The notes under the pieces are model-generated. The model made no database searches. It had not been told where the DNA came from and saw nothing but the letters and a program-made list of their open reading frames with translations. Shown here piece by piece: positions 32,065-40,372 of a stretch of DNA of 64,000 nucleotides. Positions within the stretch are counted from its first letter, which is position 1. Every line of letters starts with the position of its first letter. Source of the stretch: Henriciella marina (lineage in GTDB: Bacteria; Pseudomonadota; Alphaproteobacteria; Caulobacterales; Hyphomonadaceae); assembly GCF_027213945.1 (NCBI RefSeq), contig NZ_JAPWGW010000001.1, forward strand, positions 1 to 64,000, read 5' to 3'. Made by a program: the position numbers and the translations under genes.

Positions 32065-33488
32065 GTGGCGTGCAGGGCAAATTCAAGCCAACCGCCGAGA
32101 GCCTCAGCCAGCACGACGTGCCTGAGTGGTTCAAGGACGCAAAATTCGGCATTTTCATCCACTGGGGGCCTGCGGCGATACCGGCCTTTGCGCCGCACAA
32201 GGTCCAGATCGATCAACTGGATACCACGGACGAGAAAGCGGGCTTCGCAAACACGCCCTATGCCGACTGGTACCAGAACACGATGATGTTCGAGGACAGC
32301 GCGACGGCAAAATACCACCGCGAAACCTATGGCGAAGACTATTCGTACGACAATTTCGGCGCAGCCTTCAATGAGGCGCTGGACGCCTGGGACCCGGCCT
32401 CTTGGGCGCGGCTCTTCAAACAGTCTGGCGCGCGCTATGTGGTTCTGGTGACCAAGCACCATGACGGATTCGCCCTCTGGCCGAGTGATGTAAAGAATCC
32501 GAACAAGGACAACTGGCACACAACCCGCGATGTCGTCGGCGAACTCGCAGAAGCCGTGCGCGCTGAAGGTCTAAAATTCGGCGTCTACTATTCCGGCGGC
32601 GTGGACTGGACGTTCAAGCACAAGCGGATCGAGAGCTTTGCAGACTTCCTGACATCCATGCCTGGCAAGGATGAGAACTATATCGAATACGCGAATGCGC
32701 ATTACCGAGAGCTGATCGACCGTTACAAGCCCGACTATCTCTGGAATGACATCGCCTACCCGGCCGAGAAAGATTCCTTCGAAATTCTCGCCAAATACTA
32801 CAATGACGTGCCGGACGGTCTGACCAATGATCGCTGGATCACACCTGACGGCTCGCTGGCGACGGACGCCTTCGAGCGTCCTGAGGGGCTTACCGGCATT
32901 ATTCCGCCCAAGCCACCTGTCTGGGACGCCCGCACGCCGGAATACGGCATGTTCGACCGGATCCTGCCGTTCCAGTGGGAAACAACGCGCGGAATGGGCC
33001 ATTCCTTTGCCTATAACCGCAACGAGAGCGACGAGGATTATATCAGCCGCGATGCCATTGCACACATGCTCGCAAGCTCAGCCTGTTTCAATGGAAACGT
33101 CCTTCTGAATGTCGGCCCGCGCGGTGACACGATCATTCCGCCCGGCCAGGCGTCACGGTTGGAAGCGGTTGGAAAATGGCTAGAAACAGCAGGCCCTGCG
33201 GTCCACCACACGCGGCCGCTCGCATTGCCTGAAACCACCGTTGCTGATGTTGCTATCGGTGCGACGCACAACACCGCGGCAGGGAAGGTCTACATTCACT
33301 TCCTCGGCATCCCCGGCGAAACGGAGGTAAGTGTAAAGCTGCCCGACCAGATCAGCGCAGTGAATTCCGTCAGCCAGCTCGGCGGAGGCGTCAGCAATTG
33401 GTCGGCCGCCGACGGTATGCTGCAGGTCAGCGTACCAGAGTGGGCGGACACGGCTGTTCAAATCCTGGCTCTGGACGTGTCTGCATGA
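32061..33488 (+). CDS. Alpha-L-fucosidase, GH29 family
   Basis: 475 residues from the ATG at 32061. GH29 landmarks: VPEWFKDAKFGIFIHWG near the start, YVVLVTKHHDGFALWPS, FGVYYSG, and the catalytic nucleophile Asp230 in DYLWNDIAYP. Late in the domain, LLNVGPRGDTIIPP is also a family signature. No signal peptide is visible, so it acts in the cytoplasm on imported fucosides, releasing L-fucose. The stop overlaps the next start (ATGA). It heads the rightward operon that carries the complete fucose oxidation pathway. Confidence 0.93.
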   Translation: MSGVQGKFKPTAESLSQHDVPEWFKDAKFGIFIHWGPAAIPAFAPHKVQIDQLDTTDEKAGFANTPYADWYQNTMMFEDSATAKYHRETYGEDYSYDNFGAAFNEALDAWDPASWARLFKQSGARYVVLVTKHHDGFALWPSDVKNPNKDNWHTTRDVVGELAEAVRAEGLKFGVYYSGGVDWTFKHKRIESFADFLTSMPGKDENYIEYANAHYRELIDRYKPDYLWNDIAYPAEKDSFEILAKYYNDVPDGLTNDRWITPDGSLATDAFERPEGLTGIIPPKPPVWDARTPEYGMFDRILPFQWETTRGMGHSFAYNRNESDEDYISRDAIAHMLASSACFNGNVLLNVGPRGDTIIPPGQASRLEAVGKWLETAGPAVHHTRPLALPETTVADVAIGATHNTAAGKVYIHFLGIPGETEVSVKLPDQISAVNSVSQLGGGVSNWSAADGMLQVSVPEWADTAVQILALDVSA

Positions 33489-34786
33489 TCATCGGCATTA
33501 GCGCCCGCGATATCCGCTTCCCGACATCGCGGGACAGCCATGGATCGGATGCGATGAATCCCGATCCGGACTATTCGTGCGCTTACGCGTCGATCGAAAT
33601 GAGCGGCGGCGACCCGACCGGTCATGGCCTGACCTTCACGATTGGACGCGGCAACGACCTTTGTGTTGCTGCGATCAAGGGTCTGGGGGTTCACCTGGTA
33701 GGGCGCAAGCTCGACGAATTCGAGGAAGACCTCGGGCTCGCCTCGCGGCTTTTGCTGAATGACAGCCAGTATCGTTGGCTTGGTCCCGAAAAGGGCGTTG
33801 TCCATCTCGCGGCGGCCGCCCTGATCAATGCCGTCTGGGATGCCCTCGCAAAACGCGCAGGCAAGCCGCTATGGCGCTATGTCAGCGATCTCTCGCCAGC
33901 GAAATTCCTCTCGGCGATCGATTTCCGCCATATCCGCGACTACCTGCCTGAAGAGGCTGCGCTGGAGCGTCTGGAGTCTCAGTACGCTGGCCGCGCTGAC
34001 CGAATAGAGCGCCTCATGAAAGATGGCTATCCGGCCTACACGACTTCGGCGGGTTGGATCGGATACAGCGACGTAGAGATCGTGCGAAAGCTGAAAGTCG
34101 CGCATGCCGAAGGCTGGCGGCATTTCAAGATCAAGGTCGGCGGCAACCTTCAGCAGGATGTTGAGCGGTGTGCACTATTTCGTAACACGCTCGGCAATGA
34201 TGTCCGCCTGAGCGTTGACGCCAATCAGGTCTGGGACGTGGCCGACGCTGTAACGGCCTCCAGGGCGATGGCCCCATACGACATCTACTGGATCGAAGAA
34301 CCGACCAGCCCGGATGACATCCTTGGACACAAGGCAATCGCCGAGCAGGTTGCGCCTCTGAAACTTGCGACCGGCGAGCATGCTCACAATAGAGTTATGT
34401 TCAAACAGTTCCTGCAGGCTGAAGCGATCGGTTTCTGCCAGATTGATGCCTGCCGTCTGGCCGGCGTGAATGAGGTGCTGGCCGTCATGATGATGGCGGA
34501 CAAGGCAGGTATTCCGGTCTGCCCGCATGCCGGCGGTGTCGGGCTCTGCGAGTATGTACAGCACCTCTCCATGATCGATTATGTCTGTATTTCAGGCACG
34601 ATGGACGACCGCGTCATTGAGCACGCGGCTCATCTCCACGAACATTTCCTCAATCCAATCGAAATCCGGAATGGTCGTTATATCGCTCCGACCAAGCCGG
34701 GTTACTCGATAGACATGTGGCCCCAGAGCCTCGCCGATCACGAGTTTCCCGGCGGTCCCGTCTGGGCGGAGGACGTGCATCAGTGA
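33485..34786 (+). CDS. L-fuconate dehydratase (enolase superfamily)
   Basis: 433 residues, ATG overlapping the fucosidase stop. Catalytic pieces of the mandelate-racemase/fuconate dehydratase branch: the Lys pair in HFKIKVGG, metal ligands in SVDANQVWD, WIEEPTSPDD and ATGEHAHNR, and His in CPHAGGVG. Also diagnostic is the N-terminal FPTSRDSHGSDAMNPDPDYS, shared with bacterial and human (ENOSF1) fuconate dehydratases. It removes water from L-fuconate to give 2-keto-3-deoxy-L-fuconate. Position within an operon of the other pathway enzymes makes the substrate assignment firm. Confidence 0.93.
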   Translation: MIIGISARDIRFPTSRDSHGSDAMNPDPDYSCAYASIEMSGGDPTGHGLTFTIGRGNDLCVAAIKGLGVHLVGRKLDEFEEDLGLASRLLLNDSQYRWLGPEKGVVHLAAAALINAVWDALAKRAGKPLWRYVSDLSPAKFLSAIDFRHIRDYLPEEAALERLESQYAGRADRIERLMKDGYPAYTTSAGWIGYSDVEIVRKLKVAHAEGWRHFKIKVGGNLQQDVERCALFRNTLGNDVRLSVDANQVWDVADAVTASRAMAPYDIYWIEEPTSPDDILGHKAIAEQVAPLKLATGEHAHNRVMFKQFLQAEAIGFCQIDACRLAGVNEVLAVMMMADKAGIPVCPHAGGVGLCEYVQHLSMIDYVCISGTMDDRVIEHAAHLHEHFLNPIEIRNGRYIAPTKPGYSIDMWPQSLADHEFPGGPVWAEDVHQ

Positions 34787-35787
34787 CGCGTCCTGCAGAG
34801 CCTTTCGCACCTGTTGATCTGCCGCGTTTTGGTCTCGGCGCTGCCGGGCTTGGCAATCTCTATAGCGAAGTCTCTGAAGCCGAGGCGTTGGATGCGCTTC
34901 TGGCCGCCCGCGAGATCGGGCTCGACCTCATCGACACGTCGCCTTTCTACGGACATGGGCTGAGCGAGCAGCGCATCGGCGACTGCCTCGCGCAGACCGA
35001 TTGGCACCCCTCGCTTTCGACCAAGGTTGGCCGAGTTCTTGAGCCTACAGGTGAAACCCCGGTCCCTGACAACGGATTTGCATCCCCGGCGCCGTTCATC
35101 CCTCGATTTGATTACTCCGCCGCCGGAATCCGCGACGCCTTTGCAGGGAGCAAGGCCCGGCTCGGCGTCGATCGTGTTGATACGCTTCTCTTGCACGATA
35201 TCGGGCGCCAGACCCATGGCGACGCCCATGAGGACACCCTGCGGCAAGCGCTAGACGAAGCTCTACCGGAAATGGCTGCTATGAAGGCTGAGGGGCTCAC
35301 ACGCCGTATAGGACTTGGCGTGAATGAGGTCGAGGTCTGTGCGGAAGTGATCGATCAGTTTGAACTCGACTGCCTTCTCATCGCAGGCCGCTACACTCTG
35401 CTGGAACATGAGGAATCGCTCCCTTTCCTGGACACCTGCCACCAGCGCGGAATCGAGGTGATGATTGGCGGAGCGTTCAATTCTGGCCTGCTCGCAGCAG
35501 AGCCAGATCAACCGCTCCACTATAATTATGACACCGCCCCGGACTGGGCCGTCGAACGGACCGCCAGGCTGCGTCATATCTGCGACAGTTTCGGCATCCC
35601 ATTACCCGCCGCAGCGCTCCAATTCTGCGCTGCGCATCCAGCCGTCACGACCGTGCTTGCAGGCGCCAGAACCGGCAAAGAGGTTCGCCAGATCGCCGAA
35701 TGGGCACAAATGGGAATCGACCCGGATATGTGGGTCGCGCTCCGCAAGAATGACCTGATCGCCGACAACGCGCCGGTGCCCTCATGA
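34783..35787 (+). CDS. L-fucose dehydrogenase (aldo/keto reductase family)
   Basis: 334 residues from a GTG at 34783 that overlaps the dehydratase stop (GTGA). Aldo/keto reductase features: FGLGAAGLGNLYSEVSE, the catalytic Tyr in DTSPFYGHGLSE, Lys in STKVGRVL and His in LLLHDIGR. It falls in the branch with D-threo-aldose/L-fucose and pyridoxal dehydrogenases. It oxidises L-fucose to L-fucono-lactone with NAD(P)+, the first step of the non-phosphorylative pathway. The order in the operon (dehydratase, dehydrogenase, lactonase) supports this. Confidence 0.88.
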   Translation: MTRPAEPFAPVDLPRFGLGAAGLGNLYSEVSEAEALDALLAAREIGLDLIDTSPFYGHGLSEQRIGDCLAQTDWHPSLSTKVGRVLEPTGETPVPDNGFASPAPFIPRFDYSAAGIRDAFAGSKARLGVDRVDTLLLHDIGRQTHGDAHEDTLRQALDEALPEMAAMKAEGLTRRIGLGVNEVEVCAEVIDQFELDCLLIAGRYTLLEHEESLPFLDTCHQRGIEVMIGGAFNSGLLAAEPDQPLHYNYDTAPDWAVERTARLRHICDSFGIPLPAAALQFCAAHPAVTTVLAGARTGKEVRQIAEWAQMGIDPDMWVALRKNDLIADNAPVPS

Positions 35788-36641
35788 TCGCCAAGCTCGA
35801 CGCTCATCTCCACGTATGGACGTTGGCGCGCGGCGACTACACCTGGCTGACGCCGGACCTCTCCGAAATCTACAAAGACTTCAGCATCAATGATGCCTGG
35901 CCCGAGGCTGAACAGGCAGGCGTCCAGCGCTTCATCCTCGTGCAAGCCGCAGCGAGCGCCGCCGAAACTGACTTTCTCCTGTCCCTTGCGGCAGCCGACA
36001 AGCGGGTAGCCGGCGTTGTCGGCTGGGTCGATTTTCAATCCGAGACTGCGGCCGACGAAGTAAGGCGCGGCGCGGCGCAGGAAGGGCTTGTTGGCGTGAG
36101 GCCGATGATAGCCGACCGCCCTGACCCGCGCTGGATCCTGCAGGACGACATTACCCCTGCGCTCAAGGCCATGAGCGAGAGCGGACTTGTTTTCGACGGC
36201 CATGCCCGGCCTGACCTTATCAGCGTCATGACCACGCTGGCCCAGCGCTACCCAGACCTCAGCATCGTGGTCAATCACGCCGGCAAACCACCGATCGCGA
36301 GCGGCGATCTCAATGACTGGCGCGCTGACATTAAGGCGCTTTCGACCTGTCCGAACGTCTCCACCAAATTGTCAGGCCTGCCCACCGAAGCGGGCGACCG
36401 CACCGACGACGTCTCGATCGGGTCTGTCGTCGAGCATATCGCCGACTGTTTCGGACATGAGCGCGTCCTCTGGGGCAGCGATTGGCCGGTCCTGACCATG
36501 GCCGCAAGTTATGCCGACTGGGCCGCTCAGAGCGAACGCCTCATCAAACGGCACTTTGCCGGGCACGAAGCGTCGGTTTGGCGAACGAACGCCGAGCGAA
36601 TTTACCTCAAGAATTCAGGAGGCCAGCTTGGGCAGGCTTGA
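35784..36641 (+). CDS. L-fuconolactonase (amidohydrolase 2 family)
   Basis: 285 residues, ATG overlapping the previous stop. Metal-binding HxH in LDAHLHVW, then WVDFQS, the downstream His in VNHAGKP and the Asp in LWGSDWPV: the standard amidohydrolase-2 TIM barrel. Fuconolactone and 2-pyrone-4,6-dicarboxylate hydrolases belong here; the operon selects the first. It hydrolyses L-fucono-lactone to L-fuconate in the cytoplasm. Its end overlaps the start region of the next SDR gene by 14 bases. Confidence 0.9.
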   Translation: MIAKLDAHLHVWTLARGDYTWLTPDLSEIYKDFSINDAWPEAEQAGVQRFILVQAAASAAETDFLLSLAAADKRVAGVVGWVDFQSETAADEVRRGAAQEGLVGVRPMIADRPDPRWILQDDITPALKAMSESGLVFDGHARPDLISVMTTLAQRYPDLSIVVNHAGKPPIASGDLNDWRADIKALSTCPNVSTKLSGLPTEAGDRTDDVSIGSVVEHIADCFGHERVLWGSDWPVLTMAASYADWAAQSERLIKRHFAGHEASVWRTNAERIYLKNSGGQLGQA

Positions 36642-37365
36642 CGGAAAGACCGCTTTGATAACCGCCGCCGGCGCCGGTATTGGCCGCGCCTCGGCGATTG
36701 CATTCGCGCGAGAGAATGCGCGGGTCATCGCAACTGATATCGATCCGGCCGCTCTGCAAACGCTCGCTGATACAACCAATATCGAAACACACCTTCTGGA
36801 CGTGACCGATAGCGCCGCAATTGCGGATCTGATCGAAAGCCAGCCGGGCCTGGACATCCTCTTCAACGTCGCAGGCTGGGTTCATAACGGCACCATTGAG
36901 GACTGCGGCCGTCAGGATTGGGACAGATCCGTCCTGATCAATCTCACCTCAATGTATGAGATGTCGCGCGCCGTCCTTCCCAGGATGGTGAAACAGGGCC
37001 GTGGCGTGATCCTCAACATGAGCTCTGTCGCCTCAAGCGTCACAGGCGCGCCCAACAGATTTGCCTATGGCGCGACCAAGGCCGGTGTCATCGGCCTCAC
37101 CAAGGCGATCGCAGCCGATTATGTCGGCTACAATATCCGCTGCAACGTGATCTGCCCGGGAACCGTCGACAGTCCGTCCCTGCAGGGCCGGATGCGCGCT
37201 CAGGGCGATTATGAGCAGGCAAGGCAAAAGTTTGTCTCCCGCCAGCCCATGGGCCGTCTGGGCAGGCCGGAAGAGATCGCAGAACTGGCGGTCTATCTCG
37301 TTTCCGAAGAATCCGCATTCACGACCGGGGCCGTTCATGTCGTCGATGGCGGCTGGACCAATTAG
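36628..37365 (+). CDS. 2-keto-3-deoxy-L-fuconate 4-dehydrogenase (SDR)
   Basis: 245 residues from a TTG at 36628, chosen because AGGAGG sits five bases upstream and the protein then begins MGRLDGKTALIT as SDRs do. Cofactor motif TAAGAGIGRASAIA, catalytic Ser in NMSSVASSV, Tyr and Lys in YGATKAG, and CNVICPGTVDSPSL. It oxidises C4 of 2-keto-3-deoxy-L-fuconate to the 2,4-diketo acid with NAD+. It overlaps the lactonase end, keeping the operon tightly coupled. Confidence 0.9.
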   Translation: MGRLDGKTALITAAGAGIGRASAIAFARENARVIATDIDPAALQTLADTTNIETHLLDVTDSAAIADLIESQPGLDILFNVAGWVHNGTIEDCGRQDWDRSVLINLTSMYEMSRAVLPRMVKQGRGVILNMSSVASSVTGAPNRFAYGATKAGVIGLTKAIAADYVGYNIRCNVICPGTVDSPSLQGRMRAQGDYEQARQKFVSRQPMGRLGRPEEIAELAVYLVSEESAFTTGAVHVVDGGWTN

Positions 37366-37376
37366 GGAGATGCCTC

Positions 37377-38219
37377 ATGAAGCTTCTTAGAGTTGGTCCG
37401 CCAGGGCGTGAGCGACCGGCCATAATCGACCCGAATGGCGAGCCGCGCGATGTCAGCGATCTCATCGATGACTGGGACGGCCTGACGCTCGACGACGTTG
37501 TGCTCAATCAACTTCGCAAGATTGATCTGACAACCCTGCCAAGTCTAGATCCTGCCGAACGTATCGGGCCATGTGTCACGGGCGTTGGAAAATTCGTCTG
37601 CATCGGTCTGAACTACGCTGATCATGCAGCAGAAACGGGGGCCGACGTGCCGGCCGAGCCGGTGATTTTCTTCAAGGCGACAAGCGCGATTTGCGGGCCC
37701 GACGACAAGCTTGAAATTCCCCGCCGGTCGGAAAAGACCGACTGGGAAGTCGAACTCGGCGTCGTGATCGGCAAAGAGGCCAAATACGTCAGTGAGGCCG
37801 ACGCCCTTGACCATATTGCCGGCTACTGCGTCGTGCATGACGTGTCTGAACGCGCCTTTCAGCTGGAAGGTACCGGGCAATGGGTAAAGGGCAAAAGCGC
37901 CGATACGTTCGGCCCGATTGGTCCATGGCTTGTCACCCGTGATGAAGTCGAGGACCCGCAGAAACTCTCCATGTGGCTCGACGTGAACGACGAAGCCATG
38001 CAGCGGGGCTCAACCGCGACTATGGTGTTCGGGGTATCGCACCTTGTAAGCTATCTTTCGCAGTATATGAGCCTGCAGCCAGGCGACATTATCTCGACAG
38101 GCACGCCCCCGGGTGTGGGCCTGTCGATGACTCCTCCGCGCTTTCTTCGAGCCGGCGACGTGGTGACCCTCGGTATTGAAGGGCTCGGAACACAAAGACA
38201 GGTGTGCATCAACGCCTAG
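37377..38219 (+). CDS. 2,4-diketo-3-deoxy-L-fuconate hydrolase (FAH family)
   Basis: 280 residues, 11 bp after the SDR with a GGGAGATG site. FAH-fold motifs: GLNYADHAAETG, the metal-binding Glu residues in DWEVELGVVIG, HDVSERAFQ, KSADTFGPIGPW, and STGTPPGVG. It hydrolyses 2,4-diketo-3-deoxy-L-fuconate to pyruvate and L-lactate, the last step of the pathway. Together with the four preceding genes the route from L-fucose is complete. Confidence 0.92.
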   Translation: MKLLRVGPPGRERPAIIDPNGEPRDVSDLIDDWDGLTLDDVVLNQLRKIDLTTLPSLDPAERIGPCVTGVGKFVCIGLNYADHAAETGADVPAEPVIFFKATSAICGPDDKLEIPRRSEKTDWEVELGVVIGKEAKYVSEADALDHIAGYCVVHDVSERAFQLEGTGQWVKGKSADTFGPIGPWLVTRDEVEDPQKLSMWLDVNDEAMQRGSTATMVFGVSHLVSYLSQYMSLQPGDIISTGTPPGVGLSMTPPRFLRAGDVVTLGIEGLGTQRQVCINA

Positions 38220-38250
38220 AACCACCGTTAAAAAAAAAGAGGACGAGGGA

Positions 38251-39306
38251 ATGGATATGGAAGAGATGAAATCTCAGTTTCTCGAAGCGCTTGAAGCGCC
38301 CTTGCCGCCGGACGCGCTCAGGGCTGCAGCGACGCGCTGTGCGTCAACGAGCAATCCATCTGACAAGGCCGACCGGCTGGCCATCGCAGCGACGCTGGCC
38401 CATGTCGCCTTTCTCGAACAGGACCGGATTGCCGAAACGTATGACGCCCTGGCAGCCGGATGGTCCGGCACGCCCGTCGATGCCGCGCCGATCTATTCAT
38501 TCGCCCGGCCCGCAGAGCCCTCACCTGAAGGCCTGTGGGACGCGTACTGGGGCGTCGTCGAGGACGGCAAGGCTGGCAAGCTTGACGCCCTGTCGATCAC
38601 AGCGCGCACGGCCGAGCTTGGCAAGTTCATGACACCGCAGACCCTGGACCGGATTGCCGAATACGCGAGCAGGTTCGAAGGCGTGGATGAGGCAGCCGCA
38701 GGCCCCATGCCGGAGCTGATCACGCTTGAGACGCTCGCGGCCTGTCCGAAGGGATCTCTGGGCCGGCAATTCCATGACCTTATCGTTGACAACAAGTTCG
38801 ATCTGGAAGTGCTGGACCGGGACGCTATCGGGCTGTCTGATCTTCCCCAGCCGCTGGCCTATCTCAATACGCGGATGCTTCAAGCGCATGATCTCTGGCA
38901 CATCACCGGCGGCTATGAGACGACGGCGCTGCATGAGATCGCCATCTCAGCCTTCCAGATGGCCCAGTTCGGTCACAATTATTCGGCGCAGTTTCTCTCA
39001 ATAACTGCGGTGCTGGGAGCCGATGCACCCGGACCCGGATACGCCATTCTCATGGACACGATAACAAGTGCATGGAGACACGGTCGGCAATCCCCCGCGC
39101 TTATTCTCATTCCTTGGGAAGATGTCTGGCATCAGCCTGTCGAAACAATTCGCGGCCAATACAGCCTGACGACTTATGACAGCCCGCACCCGCCCGGTCT
39201 GATTGAACGCGGCCAGGCAATATCGCAAAAGCTCGAACGCGTAAAAGACTTTGTCCAACGCTTTCGCCGTGGTTTGTCGCGTACCTTCAACGGCGGCACC
39301 GTCTAA
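38251..39306 (+). CDS. Coq4-family protein at the end of the fucose operon
   Basis: 351 residues from the ATG at 38251 with GAGGGA upstream. The Coq4 metal site HDxxH-x11-E is present in HDLWHITGGYETTALHE, followed by FGHNYSAQF. Coq4 proteins act on C1 of the ubiquinone ring (oxidative decarboxylation/hydroxylation). This version has an extra 150 or so residues before the metal site, and no other ubiquinone genes are near. It lies 31 bp after the last fucose enzyme and could be co-transcribed. An IS6-like right end begins directly after the stop, so the last residues may be altered. Function in fucose growth is unknown. Confidence 0.75.
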   Translation: MDMEEMKSQFLEALEAPLPPDALRAAATRCASTSNPSDKADRLAIAATLAHVAFLEQDRIAETYDALAAGWSGTPVDAAPIYSFARPAEPSPEGLWDAYWGVVEDGKAGKLDALSITARTAELGKFMTPQTLDRIAEYASRFEGVDEAAAGPMPELITLETLAACPKGSLGRQFHDLIVDNKFDLEVLDRDAIGLSDLPQPLAYLNTRMLQAHDLWHITGGYETTALHEIAISAFQMAQFGHNYSAQFLSITAVLGADAPGPGYAILMDTITSAWRHGRQSPALILIPWEDVWHQPVETIRGQYSLTTYDSPHPPGLIERGQAISQKLERVKDFVQRFRRGLSRTFNGGTV

Positions 39307-39307
39307 C

Positions 39308-39360
39308 CGGTTTTGCTTCTTCAAAAACAGAGACGCTTTCGCATTGGTCTGACGACACCG
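39308..39360 (+). mobile_element. IS6 right-end remnant after the Coq4-like gene
   Basis: CAAAAACAGAGAC, GCATTGGTCTGACGACACC here matches AAAAACAGAGAC and CCTTAGTCTGACAACACCC at the right end of the intact IS6 (3817-3854), same orientation. Only the last 50 bp or so survive. It abuts the right copy of the direct repeat. Confidence 0.6.
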
Positions 39361-39453
39361 CCACATTTTCCCGAATTTGAAGACCAGATCTGGCAAATTC
39401 CCGAAACGCCCGCCGCTGGCGGGCTTTTTCTTGTCCTATCGCCTCTGTTTTCC
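39358..39453. repeat. Right copy of the ~95-bp direct repeat flanking the fucose island
   Basis: Same order of blocks as 25035-25129: CCGCCAC, CCCGAATTT, AAATTCCCGAAACGCCCGCC, GGCGGGCTTTTTC, GTCCT, GCCTCTG. The outer flank here is an IS6 remnant instead of the tRNA-like end seen on the left. Confidence 0.6.
39408..39429 (+). terminator. Terminator in the right repeat, end of the fucose operon
   Basis: GCCCGCC, loop GCT, GGCGGGC, then TTTTTC, 100 bp after the Coq4-like stop. It would end the rightward fucose transcript. Confidence 0.7.
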
Positions 39454-39489
39454 AGGAAATCCCCGATCAGCCGCGCTATTTCTGCCGAA

Positions 39490-39679
39490 GGGATTGCCAG
39501 GGGAACTTCACTTGATGTGTTATATCCCGGCCGCCCTGTTCTCACCGCCGTGTCAATCGACGATCAAGCAGAGGCGCGACGCGGCAGTTCTCGCAAGGCG
39601 CTGGTTTATGGTTGCTTGAGCGGATGGCGCGGTCCGACCAGTCTTTTCAAGTACCCTCGAACCCGTTCCCTGGCATTGG
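39490..39679. mobile_element. Second 190-bp element with IS6-like left end
   Basis: GGGATTGCCAGGGGAACTT at 39490 corresponds to the IS6 left end, followed by CCGGCCGCCCTGTTCTCACC, as in the element at 24380. Further shared blocks are CGACGATC, GCGGCAGTTCTCG/GCCGCAATTTTCG and GGTTGC. About 78 percent identity over 40-70 bp stretches. The right end (CTGGCATTGG at about 39670-39679) is degenerate. It touches the stop of the endonuclease-family gene. Confidence 0.45.
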
Positions 39680-40372
39680 TTAGTCGTTTAGTTCAATATC
39701 CATCCAGATCGGCAGATGGTCAGAAGCGCGCTCTGCTGCTTGTCTCGACACCACGCCATGGCCCCCGATGGTCACCGGTTCATTGATGACGAACCGGTCC
39801 AGGTTGAAGCGCGGCGCTGATGCGTGAAAGGAAGGACCGGGCGCGATTTCGGTCCAGTTTGATCCCGACGGCAGAAGACTTTTAGTATTACGCCATTCGT
39901 TCAGATCGCCGCCAAGCATGATCGGCCCGTCAAACTGATGCGCGGCGTCGAGAACATGCGCCATCTGGGCCAGGCGGTCTCGTCGTCGCAATCCAAGATG
40001 AAGAGCGCCCAAGGTCAGGCTCAGCCCAGGTCTGGTCACTGTCGCCAGTATCGCGCCGCGCGGCTCCAGTCCTGGCAGATCAAGCGCGGTCATCGTCTGC
40101 AGTGTCAGATCTGGCCTTAACAGGATCGCATTGCCGTGGTGGCCAATCGAGGGGGTATCGGGATCGGCGTCGATGGCGGTCCATCCTGCCCGCCGCACGA
40201 GATCAAGGGGCAGGGCCGGCGGGCGGGGTGGCAGACGTTTGTCGCTTTCCTGCATTAGCACGATATCGGGTTCGAGCCCTTTGAGCACGCGCAGGACGCG
40301 CTCAGGCTCGCGGCGCCAATCAAGCCCGACGGCCTTGCGAATATTCCAGCTGACGATCCGGAGGCGCTGCAT
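39680..40372 (-). CDS. Endonuclease/exonuclease/phosphatase-family protein
   Basis: 230 residues. EEP-fold motifs: RIVSWNIRKAVG, DIVLMQESDKR (metal-binding Glu), LGALHLGLRRRDRL, GGDLNEWRN with the catalytic Asp-Asn, and the terminal SDHLPIWMDIEL with the Asp-His pair. The family covers phosphodiesterases acting on nucleic acids, phosphoinositides and sphingolipids. Its ATG overlaps the stop of the cardiolipin synthase gene, a pairing seen often in proteobacteria, so a role in phospholipid or headgroup turnover is plausible. Confidence 0.88.
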   Translation of the reverse strand: MQRLRIVSWNIRKAVGLDWRREPERVLRVLKGLEPDIVLMQESDKRLPPRPPALPLDLVRRAGWTAIDADPDTPSIGHHGNAILLRPDLTLQTMTALDLPGLEPRGAILATVTRPGLSLTLGALHLGLRRRDRLAQMAHVLDAAHQFDGPIMLGGDLNEWRNTKSLLPSGSNWTEIAPGPSFHASAPRFNLDRFVINEPVTIGGHGVVSRQAAERASDHLPIWMDIELND

